Shown: positions 1 through 24,108, counted from the first letter of the stretch. The stretch: 64,000 nucleotides of DNA from Glandiceps talaboti (GCF_964340395.1 NC_135561.1:9705732-9769731), one strand, 5' to 3'. The notes: generated from the letters alone by a model not told the origin. Numbers and translations: made by a program.

Positions 1-476
1 TAAATTGTACAATATGTAATCATACACTTAGTATTGACACATGTAAGTTAGGCAAGTATTAGTCTCTTGGTTAAGAGAATTTCTCTCTTGTTTTTTTTTT
101 AGATAAATACTTTCATCAAAAAGTAAGCATTTCTTTTACTGGTACATCTGCTTATTTTTATTTCCATGCATATTTGAATGTTATGACAGTGGTTATATTT
201 CAGCTGGCTTTCCCGTTCACCTCACTCATGTCGCTTTCTCACAAAATTATACCAATGCAGTCACACAAAATATACTTATTTGATTCCATTTCCTGGAAAA
301 TAACAGTGGACTAACTTGAGAGGAAGGCTAATGTCACAAGTAAAGTGAACTTGGAAGACTTTGAAGTATCAACGTATGTGACATCACGTGTTAACTAATG
401 AGGAATATATTTCTGAGACAGTCCATAAGTCAAAGTTGAGTACAAAATGTACAAATCTTCCTTCATACTAAAAATA

Positions 477-764
477 TAGACTCTCTCACAGTCCTTGGAG
501 CATTGCATAGCTAAAAGGGCTGTTTTGTGTGTACCGATATCTATACTTCATAATTGAACTGTGGGTCCTCATCAACTGCATAGCACTAATCATTTGTTGA
601 TGTGGCAATAACACAGAGTCGCAGTAACACGTCAACAAATGATTAGCCCTATGTAGTCCATGAGGGCCCACAGTACAAGGATATTTTAGTACAATCATTC
701 AGTAGATATTGGTACATACAAAACAGCTAATAGTGATGTTCCCGACGACTGGTGAGAGAATCTA
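477..764. mobile_element. Foldback MITE A1, Mutator-like, 10-bp target duplication
   Basis: Terminal inverted repeats start TAGACTCTCTCACAGTCC and the arms pair over most of the 288 bp. The flanks are a perfect 10-bp direct repeat ACTAAAAATA at 467-476 and 765-774. A related 315-bp copy lies at 59090-59404 with its central loop in the opposite orientation. No transposase is encoded; the open frame at 486-698 is only the palindrome read through. Confidence 0.92.
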
Positions 765-779
765 ACTAAAAATACTTAC

Positions 780-11966
<11,187 letters not shown>

Positions 11967-12004
11967 CCTGATCACCTAGACATGTGCTGTTTTATGGTTA
12001 CAAT

Positions 12005-12655
12005 CTGAAACGAGAAGGGGTGAAACACAAAGATCAGTGGACTGTTGTAAGATATCACCATTACAGTTAAAACAACAGGGAATATACACCCAGACTATGA
12101 CTTTACTGAGAACTATCTGAGAACTATATACCACTTCACATATCATGTGACAATGTTGGAAAATTTCAATGACTTCCTCAAAATCAAATTTCCTGGACTT
12201 CTACAAAAGTACACATCCTGCTAGCCATTCCATTGCAACGATAGAAGTACGATAGTATCACTTCCCATAAGCTTTTGTTTGCATTCACCAGATTTGGCAT
12301 TCCCTTCAAGTTCCCTACTCAATGGCAGGTGCCACATCTAATAGACTAGTAAACAAAAGCCTGTACATGTATATATGATATTGCCGCGTAGCTATTGGAC
12401 AGTAATGTAAACTGATAGACAAATGCTACCATTGTCCAAAACTACAAGTTGGGAATAAAACATCGTTTCAAAATCATGGGTGCCCAAGCAACCATTTGGT
12501 ATGTGTTTAAAAAATTTCTAAAAAATATGGACTAGTGTTAACCACTGCTGGGCTTGAATTTGGCACGCGCACTTCTATATACCATTAGAACTTGGTACAT
12601 TATAGCAACTGAAAAATCCACACTAATACAATGTACCTGCATGCAAGTATTTCAC
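12005..12655. other. Non-coding stretch upstream of the first coding Sulf exon
   Basis: Unique-looking A/T-rich DNA. It must be intron because an acceptor abuts the 5' UTR at 12004. No exon is visible; a weak inverted pair GCTTTTGTTTGC / AAACAAAAGCCT lies near 12270 and 12350. Confidence 0.6.
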
Positions 12656-12789
12656 TAGTCTTGCTGCAAGACCCCTCAGGCTATTCTGCTCACTGTGACA
12701 GGCAACTGAAGGTCGCTAATGAGGGCGATAGCTCGGGTGTTCCCCATCATATCTATAAGAAGAATGCCTGAGGTCTAGCAGCTAGACTA
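12656..12789. mobile_element. Short foldback MITE C1 with TAGTCTTGCTGC ends
   Basis: The ends TAGTCTTGCTGCAAGACC and GGTCTAGCAGCTAGACTA are inverted. Flanks GTATTTCAC (12647-12655) and GGATTTCCC (12790-12798) match at 7 of 9 positions. It is 134 bp and belongs to the same sub-family as 38990-39145. Confidence 0.82.
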
Positions 12790-12825
12790 GGATTTCCCCT
12801 TCACTGTCAATGATGCAAGTAATTT

Positions 12826-12975
12826 AAAGGGCCATGTTTCAGTCCCACATCATCACATTAGTGTTACATGTACATGTATCCTATCAGTGGAGACATAAGG
12901 ATTACATAGGATCATTCTTTTGTTCGGAACCAACTTGTTCTATAGCTTTGCCAAACTGTAGACCCAGTGTAGTCT
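12826..12975 (+). mobile_element. SINE-like repeat, family 2
   Basis: Begins AAAGGGCCATGTTTCAGTCC (a degenerate B-box-like motif) and continues with CATAAGGATTACATAGGATC and TTGTTCGGAACCAACTTGTT. The same order of motifs recurs at 26350, 31685 and 62815, so it is a dispersed family. Confidence 0.6.
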
Positions 12976-13884
12976 ATGGCCAAACAACCATTTTATAATG
13001 TTATTCACACCTACGTTAATCCTAAGTGGGCCTCTAATCTGAACTTGAATGATCAAGGGCATACAATACTGTAATTTGTTACTTTTGAGTACAGCTGTAA
13101 CTTATTCTCATTACTACACGCCTGGATGTTTTTCTAAACAAACCAGAAATGCTATGATAGTAACCAGGTGATGAGAACGGAGCGATGGCATGTGAAGGGT
13201 CTTTTGGATTGCACATGTCAACCTCTCAAAGGTGTGTGGAATCTGCTGTAGTATTAATGATAATATACACCTATTCACAGTCTAGTAACCGACAAGGAGG
13301 TGTACATAAACCAATGATGATTGATTCTGACATGTACTTTATGAAGTACAACAACACTTTGCTCAAATAATTCGATTGGGAGGATTCAGATTTGAAGACA
13401 GGTATACAATTACTGTATTGTTCTGTTATAACAAAGGTAGTATTGTTTCACATTGTCATTATGAACTTCTAATAGAATGATCAATCAATGAATTTATCAT
13501 CAACATGACAAACAGTATATATACAAAGGTGATTGTAGATTTAGACAAGGTTAATATATGCCCTATATCGTACACTGCAGCAGAATGACTTAGACTTGAC
13601 AAGTTAATACATCGATAACCAATCACATATACCAAATACAGGGATGAATAAACCACAATACACTAATCCTTCTCACAAACCACGTTTTGTCTAATCCATC
13701 AATAAGAATATAAATCTAAGTAACAGTGGATGAAGTATTTGTGTGGTCCTGCTTGCAAATGGTGTCTAAGATATGAAGGAAAGGGTTACAGTGTCAGAAT
13801 CAAGTCCTGACTTTAATATTCGGTCTGCAAGCTGGACTAGTATTTGCGCAATGGTACCTCTAATTTAGTACCACTCTCAAATTA

Positions 13885-14012
13885 TTTGAGATTTGGTGCC
13901 ACCAATAGCATCTAGAATAGTGAATTACATATAATAGCCTGGATGTAACGTCTTCTCCAATCATCTCTAACGAGAGATCTTGAGATTCGATGCAGGATAG
14001 CACTAGACTATA
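13885..14012. mobile_element. Degenerate fragments of the TAGTCTAGAGGCTATC family
   Basis: GAGATTTGGTGCCACCAATA (13889) and GAGATCTTGAGATTCGATGC followed by AGGATAGCACTAGACTATA (13976-14012) resemble the right end of the 5554-5897 element twice. No target duplication could be read. Confidence 0.5.
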
Positions 14013-14351
14013 TGATGATAGATGAAACTGACCAATAATTTTCACTCTTTAACTTAAAGATTAAAGTCGTACATCAATTGGTTTACGGTTACTGATCATA
14101 TGACTGACAGTTCTTGTCATATAATATATATCATATGATAAGAACCACACTTAAAAATAATCAGTATTTCCCCCCACAACTATTTGTCAACACATGCTAA
14201 GGTTGATCGTCACAGGTATAATTGGCACTTCTGATAAGGTATATCACACACATCTTGTCAAAATATGGTGTTTGTAACATTCCACAGAAATAATCTACTC
14301 CATACCTCTCCAGATGTTATCAACATTTCTACTTGAGGGTATAGAAGTACT

Positions 14352-14540
14352 GTATGGGCTGACAGTCAACTATGGACTGATAGAGAGCTACAAAACAGAC
14401 AACAGTAGCAGGGCTCGGGCCTTCGGCCCTCGATATCAGTATGCGATTATAGTAGTATTGTGCCGGATCGGAGCGCCACAACGACTTAAAGTTTAGATAA
14501 AACATAGGGAAAAATGGCACAAGCGACTGTTGACAGTCTA
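14352..14540. mobile_element. Relic of the foldback element seen intact at 60226-60442
   Basis: Shares GACTTAAAGTTTAGATAAAA, GGGCCTTCGGCCCTCGA and the terminus GACTGTTGACAGTCTA with the 60226 copy. The left end is decayed. The open frames crossing it are spurious. Confidence 0.7.
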
Positions 14541-14733
14541 ACACTGGACCACAGACCACATTAGCATACACTGGAGCACAGTCTGTGGTCCAGTGTGTGC
14601 TACTTTTGTATGTGGTCCAGTGTGTATAGTGCGGATAGACAAATATAGCACACACTGGACCAGATACAAAAGTAACACACACTGGAACACAGTCAAGAAC
14701 TGGAGCACAGACAACAGTAGCACACACTGGACC
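14534..14733. repeat. Direct and inverted repeats of CACACTGGACCACA
   Basis: About eight copies of a 12-15 bp core (ACACTGGACCACAGAC, or inverted GTCTGTGGTCCAGTGTGT) lie in both orientations, so the segment can fold. The minus-strand open frame (14329-14727), rich in Cys, Val and Pro, comes from this repeat. Confidence 0.85.
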
Positions 14734-15442
14734 ACAAAGTCAATGTAATCAGGTTATGACACTTCAAGGAGATACCTGGTTTTACTCACAGTCCCTCTAC
14801 ATGTATGTATGAGAGCGGGACTGTGTTAATACAATGCTCCCTTTGTGGCGATGACTTGATGATATTCATTTTTATATTATACAACACTTTGTGCATCATT
14901 CTTCATCCCTTATTTTTACATACATTTTGAAAAATGTTGTACATGTATAAATGTATGGTACACATGTATACAAATAAACCTAAAGAATGAACCTAAGTTA
15001 ATGAAGCCCTATATGTATCTGATATTTGATTAGATTATACATTTTTGTATGCTGACAAAACTAACAGGCTTCATAGCCTCAATGAGGTCACAGGGAGCAT
15101 TGGTCATAAGCTGATTGACAGGTCCAGATTATATTTTTTAAAATGAAAACCATACTGTACAGTATGCAGATATTTACATGATATGTGTGAATTAATCTCA
15201 GGTGATTACATGCATCACATGGTATATTGGCCACTTTTTGATTGCTAGCTAGATCTATATTTGGACAAAGTATGTGTCATGGTCCACTGAGCAATGGCCA
15301 AGGCTTACATGGTGTGAGTATATGTCTGATTTAATAAAAGGTTGTTATGTGACTATAAAATACAATTCATGATAGACTAGGTAGTCATGCATGATGATGA
15401 ACTTCAATTTTGGGTGTAGTATCGAACACCAACATCACATTA

Positions 15443-15620
15443 TGGCATTGGTCAATGTCTGATTGGCAGGTCTTGATTTGACCAATTACGGAATACATTT
15501 CATGGCAGACTGAGCATACTAGGACAAAACAACACATGGTATTGGTCAATGTCTGATTGGCAGGTCTTGATTTGACCAATTTCCGGAATACATTTCACGG
15601 CAGACTGAGTGTACATGGTA
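15443..15620. repeat. 94-bp tandem duplication
   Basis: Two copies start near 15446 and 15540. Each reads ATTGGTCAATGTCTGATTGG, then CAGGTCTTGATTTGACCAAT and GGAATACATTTCA-GGCAGACT. A weaker third relative begins at 15098 (GCATTGGTCATAAGCTGATT). Confidence 0.9.
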
Positions 15621-16924
15621 CTAGGACAACTGCTTCTATTCAGTGTGCACCAAAGGAAGTGAAATTTCCCACTCTTAGGGGGTCTCGTGACCAGTAATAA
15701 AGGACCTCCTAGATCTTCATAGCTTAGATGACCTAAGATAACCTGTCATTCAATTAGACATTCCCCAGAGGGGGTAGGAGGGCCTACCAATAAAAAACAA
15801 GTCGGTGATAGATGACCACAACAAAAGTTAACTGGACTTTTCAACAAACTATATGCCACAAATCATTGATGTAAGTTGGCAGTGCTTGCTTTGTGTACAA
15901 CATCTCAACTGCTAATTTACTACTTTTGCTACTGACACTTGAACTTTCATTGAATTCAATGTGTAAATGTGATTGTGCCAGTTTTCAACTCCTTTATATT
16001 TCTGTCTTTGCAAACTGGATGGCGGTAACTTTGTCAGTACTAGGCCTCAGTTTGAATATACTGGTAAAAAGTGATACTAGTACGAGAAATATGACGTAAA
16101 CCAAACTTTCACATCAACTTGTAACACGAAGAAACAACTTTCTCATTTTAAGTTACGTTGGCCTACGATGACAAACACACTAGTATACATACAATTACAC
16201 ATTCTTCCATTCCTTCTAGTACTACATACAGAACTGAGTCAATAAATTAACAAACTTTGCTCAGTTTCAATTTGGATGGCTTTAAATTTTATGAATTCTA
16301 AGCTTTTCAATAGTTCTGTTTGTTCACATAATTTAATGTAGTTTACAATGACTTGGAATCTGTAGATGGGAGCTTATAACTGTCCAAATAAATACAAAAT
16401 TTTAAAATAGTTTAAAAAATCATGTTAATTTATGCAGACTACAATCAACTACAATTTGATTGGCTAACCCCAGTCACAAATTTAAATATTCAATGTTTTA
16501 TGTAGTAGAAGTAATGATAGCCTGAGCCCCTGGTACATGACACAATTTCAGGGAGCATGAATGATTTACCAGACAATACAAATAAACAAAGTAATGGAAT
16601 AAAGTAGAGTGGCAACAATTAACACAATAATTTCCTGTATATGAAAATTTACAACCATTTTAAACCCTTTATCATTTAGGCAGTATATTGTCCTACTAAA
16701 TAATATAAATATTAGTATATGCAATTTTCATTTGATGTTTTGACAGGTTTTCTTGGAAAAAGTAGTCAACCTTTAATGTATTACTGTACTTTATGATAGC
16801 ATTTCTATCATGATGAGAAATAATATTGGGTCCATACCTAAAATTATTACTCGTAATGTATTAAAGGGGTACACAAATGTGGCTGATTTACTGTAGCAGC
16901 ATTTCTTATGTTTAGGAAATACGT
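15621..16924. other. No gene or repeat recognised
   Basis: A/T-rich single-copy-looking sequence. Short open frames (for example 15893-16099) have no recognisable domain and no supporting splice context. Confidence 0.5.
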
Positions 16925-17151
16925 TAGTCTGGATGCCAACTGTGATTTCTAACTCTGAGTGAAGGTATAAATCGTAATGATACTGTATAGGAACTAGACT
17001 ATGTGAGTGGAAGTATAAATCGTAATGATACTGTATCTAGGAACTAGACTGTGTGAGTGACGGTATAAATCGTCATGATACTGTATCTAGGAACTAGACT
17101 ATGTGAGTGAAGGTATAATTCGTAATGATACTGTATCTAGGAACTAGACTA
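16925..17151. mobile_element. Short MITE D1 with internal 50-bp tetrameric amplification, 9-bp target duplication
   Basis: Starts TAGTCTGGATGCCAACTGTG and ends GGAACTAGACTA. The right part (GTGAGTGAAGGTATAAATCG and following) is repeated four times with an exact 50-bp period (GAACTAGACT at 16991, 17041, 17091, 17141). Flanks GAAATACGT (16916-16924) and GAAATACAT (17152-17160) match at 8 of 9. Unamplified relatives of about 70-80 bp occur elsewhere in the window. Confidence 0.93.
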
Positions 17152-17792
17152 GAAATACATGTATATGTACAGAGAAGTCATTTCACCAACACTGTCACTG
17201 CATGCACATGGCTTCTCTAAAATACAACAATGGAATTGGGCAAATCTGCCTCAGACAAGACATCTTGCACACTTTTGTTCAAGCACACTTTAACAGTGGT
17301 CACTGTTCCAGGCTACAATAGTTTTAGACCATATATATACTAGTAAATGTAGTAACATGGTAACAGGTAAAAAAAAAAGATAGTTAGACTTAAAGAACTA
17401 ACAATCTTAATCTTATTAAGATAGTTTTCAATCAGATCATTTTGATCACGATATCAAAATGTTATCTAACATAATTCTTCTTAATCACAGTCGAAACATT
17501 TCTCGGAAGCAAATTCCAAATTTTCACCAACATCTCATCAGCATAATGTCAGGAGTGTACTAAAATACTCCATTGATGATGTTGATGAGACGGTGACAAT
17601 GTGAAATTCACTTCCAAGAAGTTTTCAGACTCTCAGAGTTGGACCTGTGAGTTGAAATTTTTGTTAGTATTATAAACCCAGAGTCCATGAACATTCATTC
17701 TGGGGCAGACACAATTCTAGTGTCAAGTTCTTCATTTACAGAGTACCACTACTACCACCCCTCTTCTTGGTTAATTCAAATGTCTATTAAAA

Positions 17793-17873
17793 CTTAAAGA
17801 GTATGATGTTAAAATTGTCTTAAAGAGTATGATGTTAACGTTGTCTTAAAGAGTATGATGTTAAAGTTGTCTT
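17793..17873. repeat. 26-bp tandem repeat, three copies
   Basis: CTTAAAGAGTATGATGTTAA starts at 17793, 17819 and 17845 with only one or two changes between copies. Confidence 0.95.
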
Positions 17874-20800
17874 AGGAAACATTCTGGCACAGAAAACAGT
17901 AATGCTATATCTGGCATACCTAAAATGCATATTGACTTAGTTTGAATTTCATTATTCTGTTTACTTTTCTTTCAACTTTCTCTTATTTTTGCTTTTCCTG
18001 CTTCTAATCTAAATCATCACTGGATATCAATGTTTCATAGATTTGTTAAGAAAATAAGCCATATGAAATCCAAGTGGGTGATTTTATTTTTCCATACAGC
18101 TATAAGTCTATATGGCATCCATTTGAAAACATGTTACACTACTGTGAAATTTGATAATTTAGAGTGTGGGTAACATTACACACTCCCTGATTAACTTTCT
18201 AATCATTCACATGTATAGTTGCCAAGGTTATAACCGGTCAATTTCTACACAGTACAGAGTTGCTTGACTTGACTGACTCCAATGGGAAGTCCTGTCAAAA
18301 TAGAGGCAAACCATGAAACCGTATAGAACTATACACCATGTCAACTGCTGTCAAAATAAAGACTAACAGTATACATGTAGCAGTGTATGTGTACACCTTG
18401 TCAATTCCTATGTTACCTATTCAGGGCATCTGTATGAAATGCCTGGTAATCTACACTGCCATACAATTAAAATAATATGTTTTTTACATCTGACAATTGC
18501 AAGGCTCAGATTAAAAGCTGTAGTAGCCAGATTTAGCCAGAAAGATCCAGTCCTTGTTTGCACTTATGTAATATGTTTGAAACATTAACTGGTAACTGAG
18601 AGTGAAACTGACATTTCTTGTCTACACATACCATAAGTATTTTCAGTACCTGCCAAGTCTGATACTCTGATTTCCATTCTAAACATATAATAAATAATAC
18701 CCCTGGTAGCCAAAGTGTCTTTCTGTTTTCAATCAGTAAACAGGAAGTGAATATTGACGTAGTTAATTTTGTAGATGTATGATCTCTCCAGTCAACAAGG
18801 CCACATGATTCCTCCCCCCCCCCCCCCCCCCCCACCCACCAATTATACAACTCATATTCAATATCACATGTTACTCATCTGGTACAATCAAGTCACTCAT
18901 AACTGTTAGCTACAGGATCTGTTTTCCTTTCGTTGTTTTTATTCAAAAATAAAATATTTTCATAAAATAAAATAAAATAAAATTAAAAAAAAAATTAAAA
19001 ATTAAATAAAAATAAAACAAACATATCCTGATAGCCCAAAGCTAGGAATTGTTTATTTTTCATGTAAAAGGTTTAAAACCCTGAAAACAGCATTTTCTTT
19101 CCTTCAACTGCTTGTGTGGCCCAAAATTATAGACTTGTAAAATGTAAACCATGTTTAATACATTTCCTACATTACTTGTTCAGTAACAATGTCACGGATA
19201 AAACCCACAGTTGAAAGTGAACATTAGTTTTACTTCATTACTCAAAGTGAGTATTAAGTCTAAAAGAGGAAAGCATTGAGAGGACATTGACAGCATAATG
19301 GCTACTTGTAAATTGTTCCTAATGGTGTGGTAGCATCTGTGCCAATAATATTGATGGCATTCCTAAATAACTCAGAAATGGAGAGAATGACCGGCTACAA
19401 CAAATCTATCACGGTGCAGTCTGTCAAAGAAATTAACGTTAATGGAGCAGAATCTCAGCTGTTTTGTGGTTAGCTTGTGATAGGTTGTCGTGACGATTAT
19501 AACACCGTTTTTCTTGAGGATTTAGAATCTCACTATATGGAATAGAATGGAGTTGAATGTAAGCTGTTTTGTGGTTAGAAATTGATAGGTTGGACTTTGG
19601 ATCATCATTAGTGTTTTTCCGGGATTTAGAACGTCACTAAAGAATGAGACAGAGAGATCTGGTATTAAGATTATACCAGTTTCCTTTCTCTCATTATTTT
19701 GTTGGGCAACTGGGTATTCATACTAAGGTTCTACTGAACTGAGAAAATGAGGATTATGGGTAGACACTGAGACAAGTATTCCATTTTAAAATAATTTAAT
19801 AATGTACTTTCATCTCAACTATTACTAAAAACAAAGTGAAAGTATATATATATCTACTGATTTCTTATATGAATTTTAATTAGAAATGCAATTAGAAGAT
19901 AACACCTTTTCAATTTGTCTCTTTGAGAATGCCTGAGGACTGAAACTGCTGAGAAATTCAAGTCATAATCCATTTTTTTTTAAAAGTCAAAAGTTAAATT
20001 TTCGGTAATAAATTCTTTTCATATTTACCAGTGTTTTCACTCAGTTTTAGATTTAAAAAGAGTTTACTCAGTACATAAATGCTGAGAAGAAATCTTCTAC
20101 CATTTGAATAACACAGCTAAGGTTTCCTAGAGAATGTACACTGTAATTGCTGGAAACTCTCATTCTAAGAAAAGAATGGGAAAAACTTAATGTATTCAAA
20201 ATCGGATTGAAAAGCCAGGGGAACACAGGTAGATTTAGTTTGACTTTAAAGCTCTTCACAGAACACTGTTTTTTCTGTATCAAATGCAAATATTTCAATA
20301 ATTCTAATGATGTTTATTTAGCCATGGATTAGATGGAACATAGCTGTGGCTAAATCAAGCCCTATTAATGAGACTTAATTGACCCTCTTCAAAACAAAGT
20401 CAGACAAAAGGATGAATTGGTCAAAATGACTAGTTGTTACAGCGAAGTATATTATATCAGTGGTACCGGGCTATTGAGGAGCTGAGTAGAAGTGCACTTG
20501 TGTAATGGTTCCCTCATTAGAGTCGACATAGACTCTACTTTAAGAACGTTTTGGTCACACTCTTGTTTCCCTATAACGTCAGTTGCAGTCTCCTAAAACA
20601 CATTTCAGAACTTGTCAATGGGAACCACATGTGAAATCAACATAATTCCACCATTCAAAGTTAATCAGATGTGAAATTCTTGTCTTTCAGTACACACACA
20701 AGAATTTGAGACCATTGTTGAATTTCATACATCTCAGTCTGGGTCAAGCCAGTGGCTTTTTGTGTAGGCTGACCTCAGAATGGGCTAATCCAGCAGATCT

Positions 20801-21414
20801 CACTACAGAAAGCACTTGATCCAATTAGGGTATTGTGTATTGTACAGTGCACAGATATTTCCTTAGTCTGTGTGTGTGCCTCTGTGTAATGTGTTGTGCA
20901 CAGCTATAACCCTAGTCTGTGTGTGTCTGTCTTTCTGCTAACAAGATACCAATCGCTAGATATTTAATATTCAACTCAGTGCAGCATATTGAGAACTGTC
21001 CATATAACCCAATTCAATACCACTGAGTACTCAGAACTAACTATCTTTGGAGGCAATATCATTTCAAAGATCATCATTTTTATCACTTTGTATTTCAGGT
21101 TTCAATAATTCCAGTTTACATTTGTAACTATAATAAATGTACATCATTTTAACCCCTTCAATACTGAAAACATTCCCGCCAAAATTGTTTGGACAAAATT
21201 CTTGTTTTATGTAAGTTTTTGGCATATATCAGCTTCATTTTAGACTGGAATTAAAGAAATGTTATTTCCTAACAAAGTAATATTATTGTAATTATGAAAA
21301 TATTTATATAAATTGGGTCCCCATATAATTTAAAACTCGTCTCTAGTCATGAAAGGGTTAATACAAATTATAATGGGGACTAAGTTTAATCCTGTCACCA
21401 TTTCATATGAACTG
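17874..21414. other. Gene-free stretch with low-complexity islands
   Basis: Holds a C-run at 18814-18833 and an A-rich TAAAA run at 18960-19020, otherwise unremarkable A/T-rich DNA. No exon, RNA gene or transposon end was recognised. Confidence 0.5.
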
Positions 21415-21477
21415 TAGTCTAGAGGCTACCTGTGGTTTTGATTCTAAGTGAAGGATAGCCTATATGTAGCTATAACT
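21415..21477. mobile_element. Short TAGTCTAGAGGCTACC-family element
   Basis: Starts TAGTCTAGAGGCTACCTGTG and ends in a decayed inverse GGATAGCCTATATGTAGCTA. It is a relative of the 5554 and 51512 elements. Confidence 0.55.
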
Positions 21478-21607
21478 TTACAAGAATTCAAAACCACTGA
21501 AAACAAAATTGCTCCTTTTATATTTACTAATATAACAATTGAATATAACAGATGGATTCTTATCCTAACCCAATATGAGTATTTAAGCTGAATTCCATCT
21601 CAATTAC

Positions 21608-21689
21608 TAGTCTGGATGCCAACGTGGTATCTAACTAAGTGAGTGAGTGGAGGTGTAAATCATAACAATACTGTATAGGAACTTGACTA
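21608..21689. mobile_element. Short TAGTCTGGATGCC-family element
   Basis: Starts TAGTCTGGATGCCAACGTGG and ends GGAACTTGACTA, like the 16925 and 62861 elements. No target duplication is visible. It abuts a large inverted repeat. Confidence 0.7.
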
Positions 21690-21700
21690 CTTCTTGTCTT

Positions 21701-22087
21701 GAATTCTAAACTGGTACAGAGTATTACGTATTAAAAACTTCATTACACTTCTCCAGTCTAGTCAAGACGGTTGTTCAAACACAGAAATCTGTGCTCTCCC
21801 CAATCATGTTCATATAAACAGGTTGACATCATTGCATCCCTACGTGATTTTATTTTAAACAGACTGGAGGGGGAGTCCCTGGTTGGAATATCAGTGTAGT
21901 CCTAGAAACATACATGTAAGAAAGGTCAAAAACCTGTCAGTTTGCGATGACATGGACATGTGCCCTTTACTGCTTCATTCACCACAGGGGAGCACCACAA
22001 TTTAACACTTTTTGTAACCGTCTTGACTAGACTGGAGAAGTGTAATGAAGTTTTAATACGTAATACACTGTACCAGTTTAGAATTCT
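21701..22087. repeat. Long inverted repeat with arms of about 77 bp
   Basis: The left arm 21701-21780 (GAATTCTAAACTGGTACAGA..., TCCAGTCTAGTCAAGACGGT) and the right arm 22010-22087 (ACCGTCTTGACTAGACTGGA..., ACCAGTTTAGAATTC) are near-perfect inverses around a spacer of about 230 bp. It is probably a foldback transposon; its outer ends are unclear. Confidence 0.88.
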
Positions 22088-22430
22088 AGACTCTACTTCT
22101 CAATATGAAAGATTAACCAACATCAAAAACTCACATTCTCGCAACTCAGAGTACAATTTTTCTGTTTCTGTCTTGGACAGTGCTGTAAATGAGGCTGTGG
22201 TTTACGATGATGTAAACTCAAGACAGCATAAATCTAGGGCCAATAATGAAATCCACAGCTGGGCAGATGGGATGGTTTGGAGGGAGATCGAGGCAGAGGA
22301 GATGGCAAATTTCTTGGCTATCAGCCATAACAATGCAGCCACTTGTCATTCTGATTCCTTGTGTGAGAAAATCCTTAAACACAACATTTGGGAATGGATT
22401 ATGAAGCTGAGTTACATTGTGACAGTATGA
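22088..22430 (+). other. Open frame of unknown status, not called as a gene
   Basis: The frame 21960-22430 runs 156 codons, but its first 40 or so codons lie in the right arm of the inverted repeat. The rest (SVLDSAVNEAVVYDDVNSRQ..., MVWREIEAEEMANFLAI) shows no domain I recognise. It could be a lone exon or a transposon relic. No clear flanking splice signals or paralogs were seen, so coding is unlikely but not excluded. Confidence 0.2.
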
Positions 22431-24108
22431 GTAAACTAATTTTGCATCACTGATATGTACTTTTTCTGGAACGTTCTCACGGTTGTGGTTTATTCCAGGT
22501 GAGAACAAATTGTCAGACACACATGCACACTGCTATTATCAATACATTGTTTGTTGTAAGAATAGATCCCAACACATGCCATATAACAAATGGTGTGATT
22601 AAATTGTGATAAAGTGCACTGGACCTTACACACATTTGTATATGAGGCAGCTAGTACACAAGATATGGTACACGGCAGAATGATTTCAAAACTGTTTTCG
22701 TACATGTATGTGTACACCGTAAATCCTGGAGAAAATGAGCAACTGAGCGTAACGTTTTAACAACATACAGCAAAAGTGTAAAGGGAACAATGATCACATG
22801 ATTATCACAAACAAATGTTACAACACATGGGTACCACTGGGAAAATGGTGTATGAGTTACAATGCATGATCATCACCTAATGGCTTAAATTCACAAGCAA
22901 ATCTGTCTTATGCAATGGTGTATATACTGTATATACAAAACTGCCAACAATCTCAGAATAAACACTGGCATAGTGATATTTACCAAGTCTGCATTTTACC
23001 ATAATGCAGCTCAAATAACATGAAATCTAAAAGCACAGAATCAGAAAGATAACATATACTGAATTCCAGACAGAAAAAGCTTGAATGAATAACATGTTCA
23101 CCTACCAGTCCAACATACCTTACATCCACTGTAACATGGATTCTTCATTTATAAACTCCTAAACTTACAGAGCTCACAAAGTTAGACAAAAAGATATCAT
23201 GTTTCTATTCCCACTATCTCAACTAATATAGTTTTACACATAGTAACACTGGGTGAATTAACAATCAAAGTAACATACCAGAGAGTGGTTACCTCCTTTC
23301 AGACTGAGCTACTAGGCGAATCAAGATCATTACTTTGACTTCAAAACAAATGTCACACACGCCGGCACCCCTAAGTCACTGAAAATATGTCTACAGATTG
23401 CAGATCAGCTTGTGCAAATTTGTACACTTCTTGTGCTTTTGTTGGTTATAGGAAGTGGTTTGAACCACTGCCCCTGTCTTAAAACTAGGACACTTTGATG
23501 TGACCCAGGTACATGTAGGTTTTTCTTGACAAGTACCACGTATTTAAGGTTGATGGATACGAAAAAATAAAATTATTTTGAAATGGGAAGTACATGTACA
23601 AAAGGTAAAAAATATATCACATATCAGCTAACCATACATCTGTTTTATAGTAATTGATATTGCATAATGTACTTTTGAATACTATGATGTGACATGAAGT
23701 TTGAACTTAGAAGTGAACATGTGTTGAGCATGACAGGGCTGTAACTTCTTTCTAGCCTCTGATTCTGAAATATCTGCATTAGCCTGTAATATTAATAGCT
23801 AGTCTAAATAGAATACCATCGCGATCTCATTTTGCTTTGATTCTCATTTTTGCTTCTATCTATAAAGTTTGGACCTTAAAGAAAAGTGAAACAAAATCAC
23901 AAATCATGATGTTGACAGGCTATTTTTGCATCAAAATGGACAGAAAAAAGTTCAATAACACTATAAAATTGATCTTTTTAAAGTATCAAAATTGAGCCAT
24001 TGCTGGTAGTTGGAGAGTCAGAAAAAACATTAAAGTGACAATTTCACCCTAACTGATTCCGTTGAACAAAATCTTTGGATTTTAGATCCTAAGCATTGAT
24101 TCTTTTCA
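22431..24108. other. No gene or repeat recognised
   Basis: A/T-rich sequence with only short chance open frames and no transposon termini. Confidence 0.5.

Noticed and set aside
486-698. Open frame sharing PCTVGPHGLHRANHLLTCY with a frame at 58972-59256
   Set aside because: The shared peptide is the arm of the palindromic MITE present at both places, not a protein family.
1-779. Search for the next Sulf exon (C-terminal domain motifs such as the conserved Cys/Trp region)
   Set aside because: No minus-strand segment with an acceptor, matching phase 2 and Sulf-like residues was found; most of the space is MITE.
14329-14727. 132-codon minus frame rich in Cys, Val and Pro
   Set aside because: It follows from the CACACTGGACC repeats and a transposon relic.
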